Source: CAZLPZ01 sp964561535
Lineage (GTDB): Bacteria > Pseudomonadota > Alphaproteobacteria > Micavibrionales > Micavibrionaceae
Direction of reading: 5' to 3'
Length of the DNA: 51,507 bases
Assembly: GCA_964561535.1 (NCBI GenBank)
Contig: CAZLPZ010000008.1
Coordinates: 1-51,507, forward strand
Within the stretch, counting starts at the first letter, position 1. Each line of letters opens with the position of its first letter. Positions 51,465-51,507 of this stretch are shown piece by piece. Made by a program: the position numbers and the translations under genes. The notes under the pieces were generated by a model. It saw only the letters and a list, made by a program, of their open reading frames with translations, was not told where the DNA came from and did no database searches.

Positions 51465-51507
51465 ACATGGTTTACATTAATCCGTTCAAAAAAAGGATGC
51501 CCCCACA

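Overview
This window looks like the chromosome of an alphaproteobacterium of medium GC content. The main evidence is gene order that is typical of the class: nuo genes followed by birA, an RNase J gene, a DUF1467 gene, proS, lolC/E, lolD and dnaE, and then a second block mltB-rlpA-dacC-tmk-holB-metG-tatD and the pair hfq-hflX. A short prolyl-tRNA synthetase without the editing insert and a CheZ-like protein ending in a QDDIDKLFG tail fit the same assignment. I cannot name the genus; a Rhodospirillales- or Micavibrio-like lineage is a guess.

Layout. 1-2.5 kb: a sodium/solute symporter with a His-rich tail (minus), an AT-rich gap and a small lipoprotein gene. 2.6-14.7 kb: respiratory complex I genes nuoF to nuoN. 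The cluster starts at nuoF (nuoA-E are not here) and is interrupted by a DUF1653 gene and a small unknown gene. 14.7-24.8 kb: biotin ligase, RNase J, DUF1467, ProRS, the lipoprotein-release ABC transporter and DNA polymerase III alpha. The coaX gene often found between birA and rnj is absent. 24.9-29.8 kb: amn, a DUF484 gene and a 65-aa gene (minus), and priA (plus). 29.9-36.4 kb: a compact minus-strand run dacC-tmk-holB-metG-tatD-queA. 36.6-37.3 kb: an AT-rich unknown gene on the opposite strand, between dacC and rlpA. 37.5-43.8 kb: rlpA and mltB (peptidoglycan), a CheZ-like gene and a MarR-like gene, then hflX-hfq and a HAD phosphatase.

43.9-47.0 kb is the accessory region. It holds a 33-aa lysine-rich gene with its own promoter and terminator, a small membrane protein, a fragment of a sensory domain, an unknown 190-aa gene and a class D (OXA-type) beta-lactamase. 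Three degenerate copies of the 3' end and flank of the adjacent tRNA-Ser(GCU) gene lie here. One follows the tRNA, one follows the beta-lactamase and one follows the unknown gene, giving a modular, cassette-like layout. 47-50.7 kb: a glycosyltransferase, a Deg-type periplasmic protease and an AMIN-domain lipoprotein containing a 10-N assembly gap. The right end holds a strong promoter followed by a rod-shaped structured RNA that I read as a probable 6S RNA.

Two families of small palindromic repeats are scattered through the window. One copy of the larger family (about 65 bp) sits in frame inside dnaE and is translated as extra residues in the polymerase, as Rickettsia palindromic elements do in their host genes. 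That insertion and the tRNA-Ser-linked beta-lactamase array are the two most notable observations.
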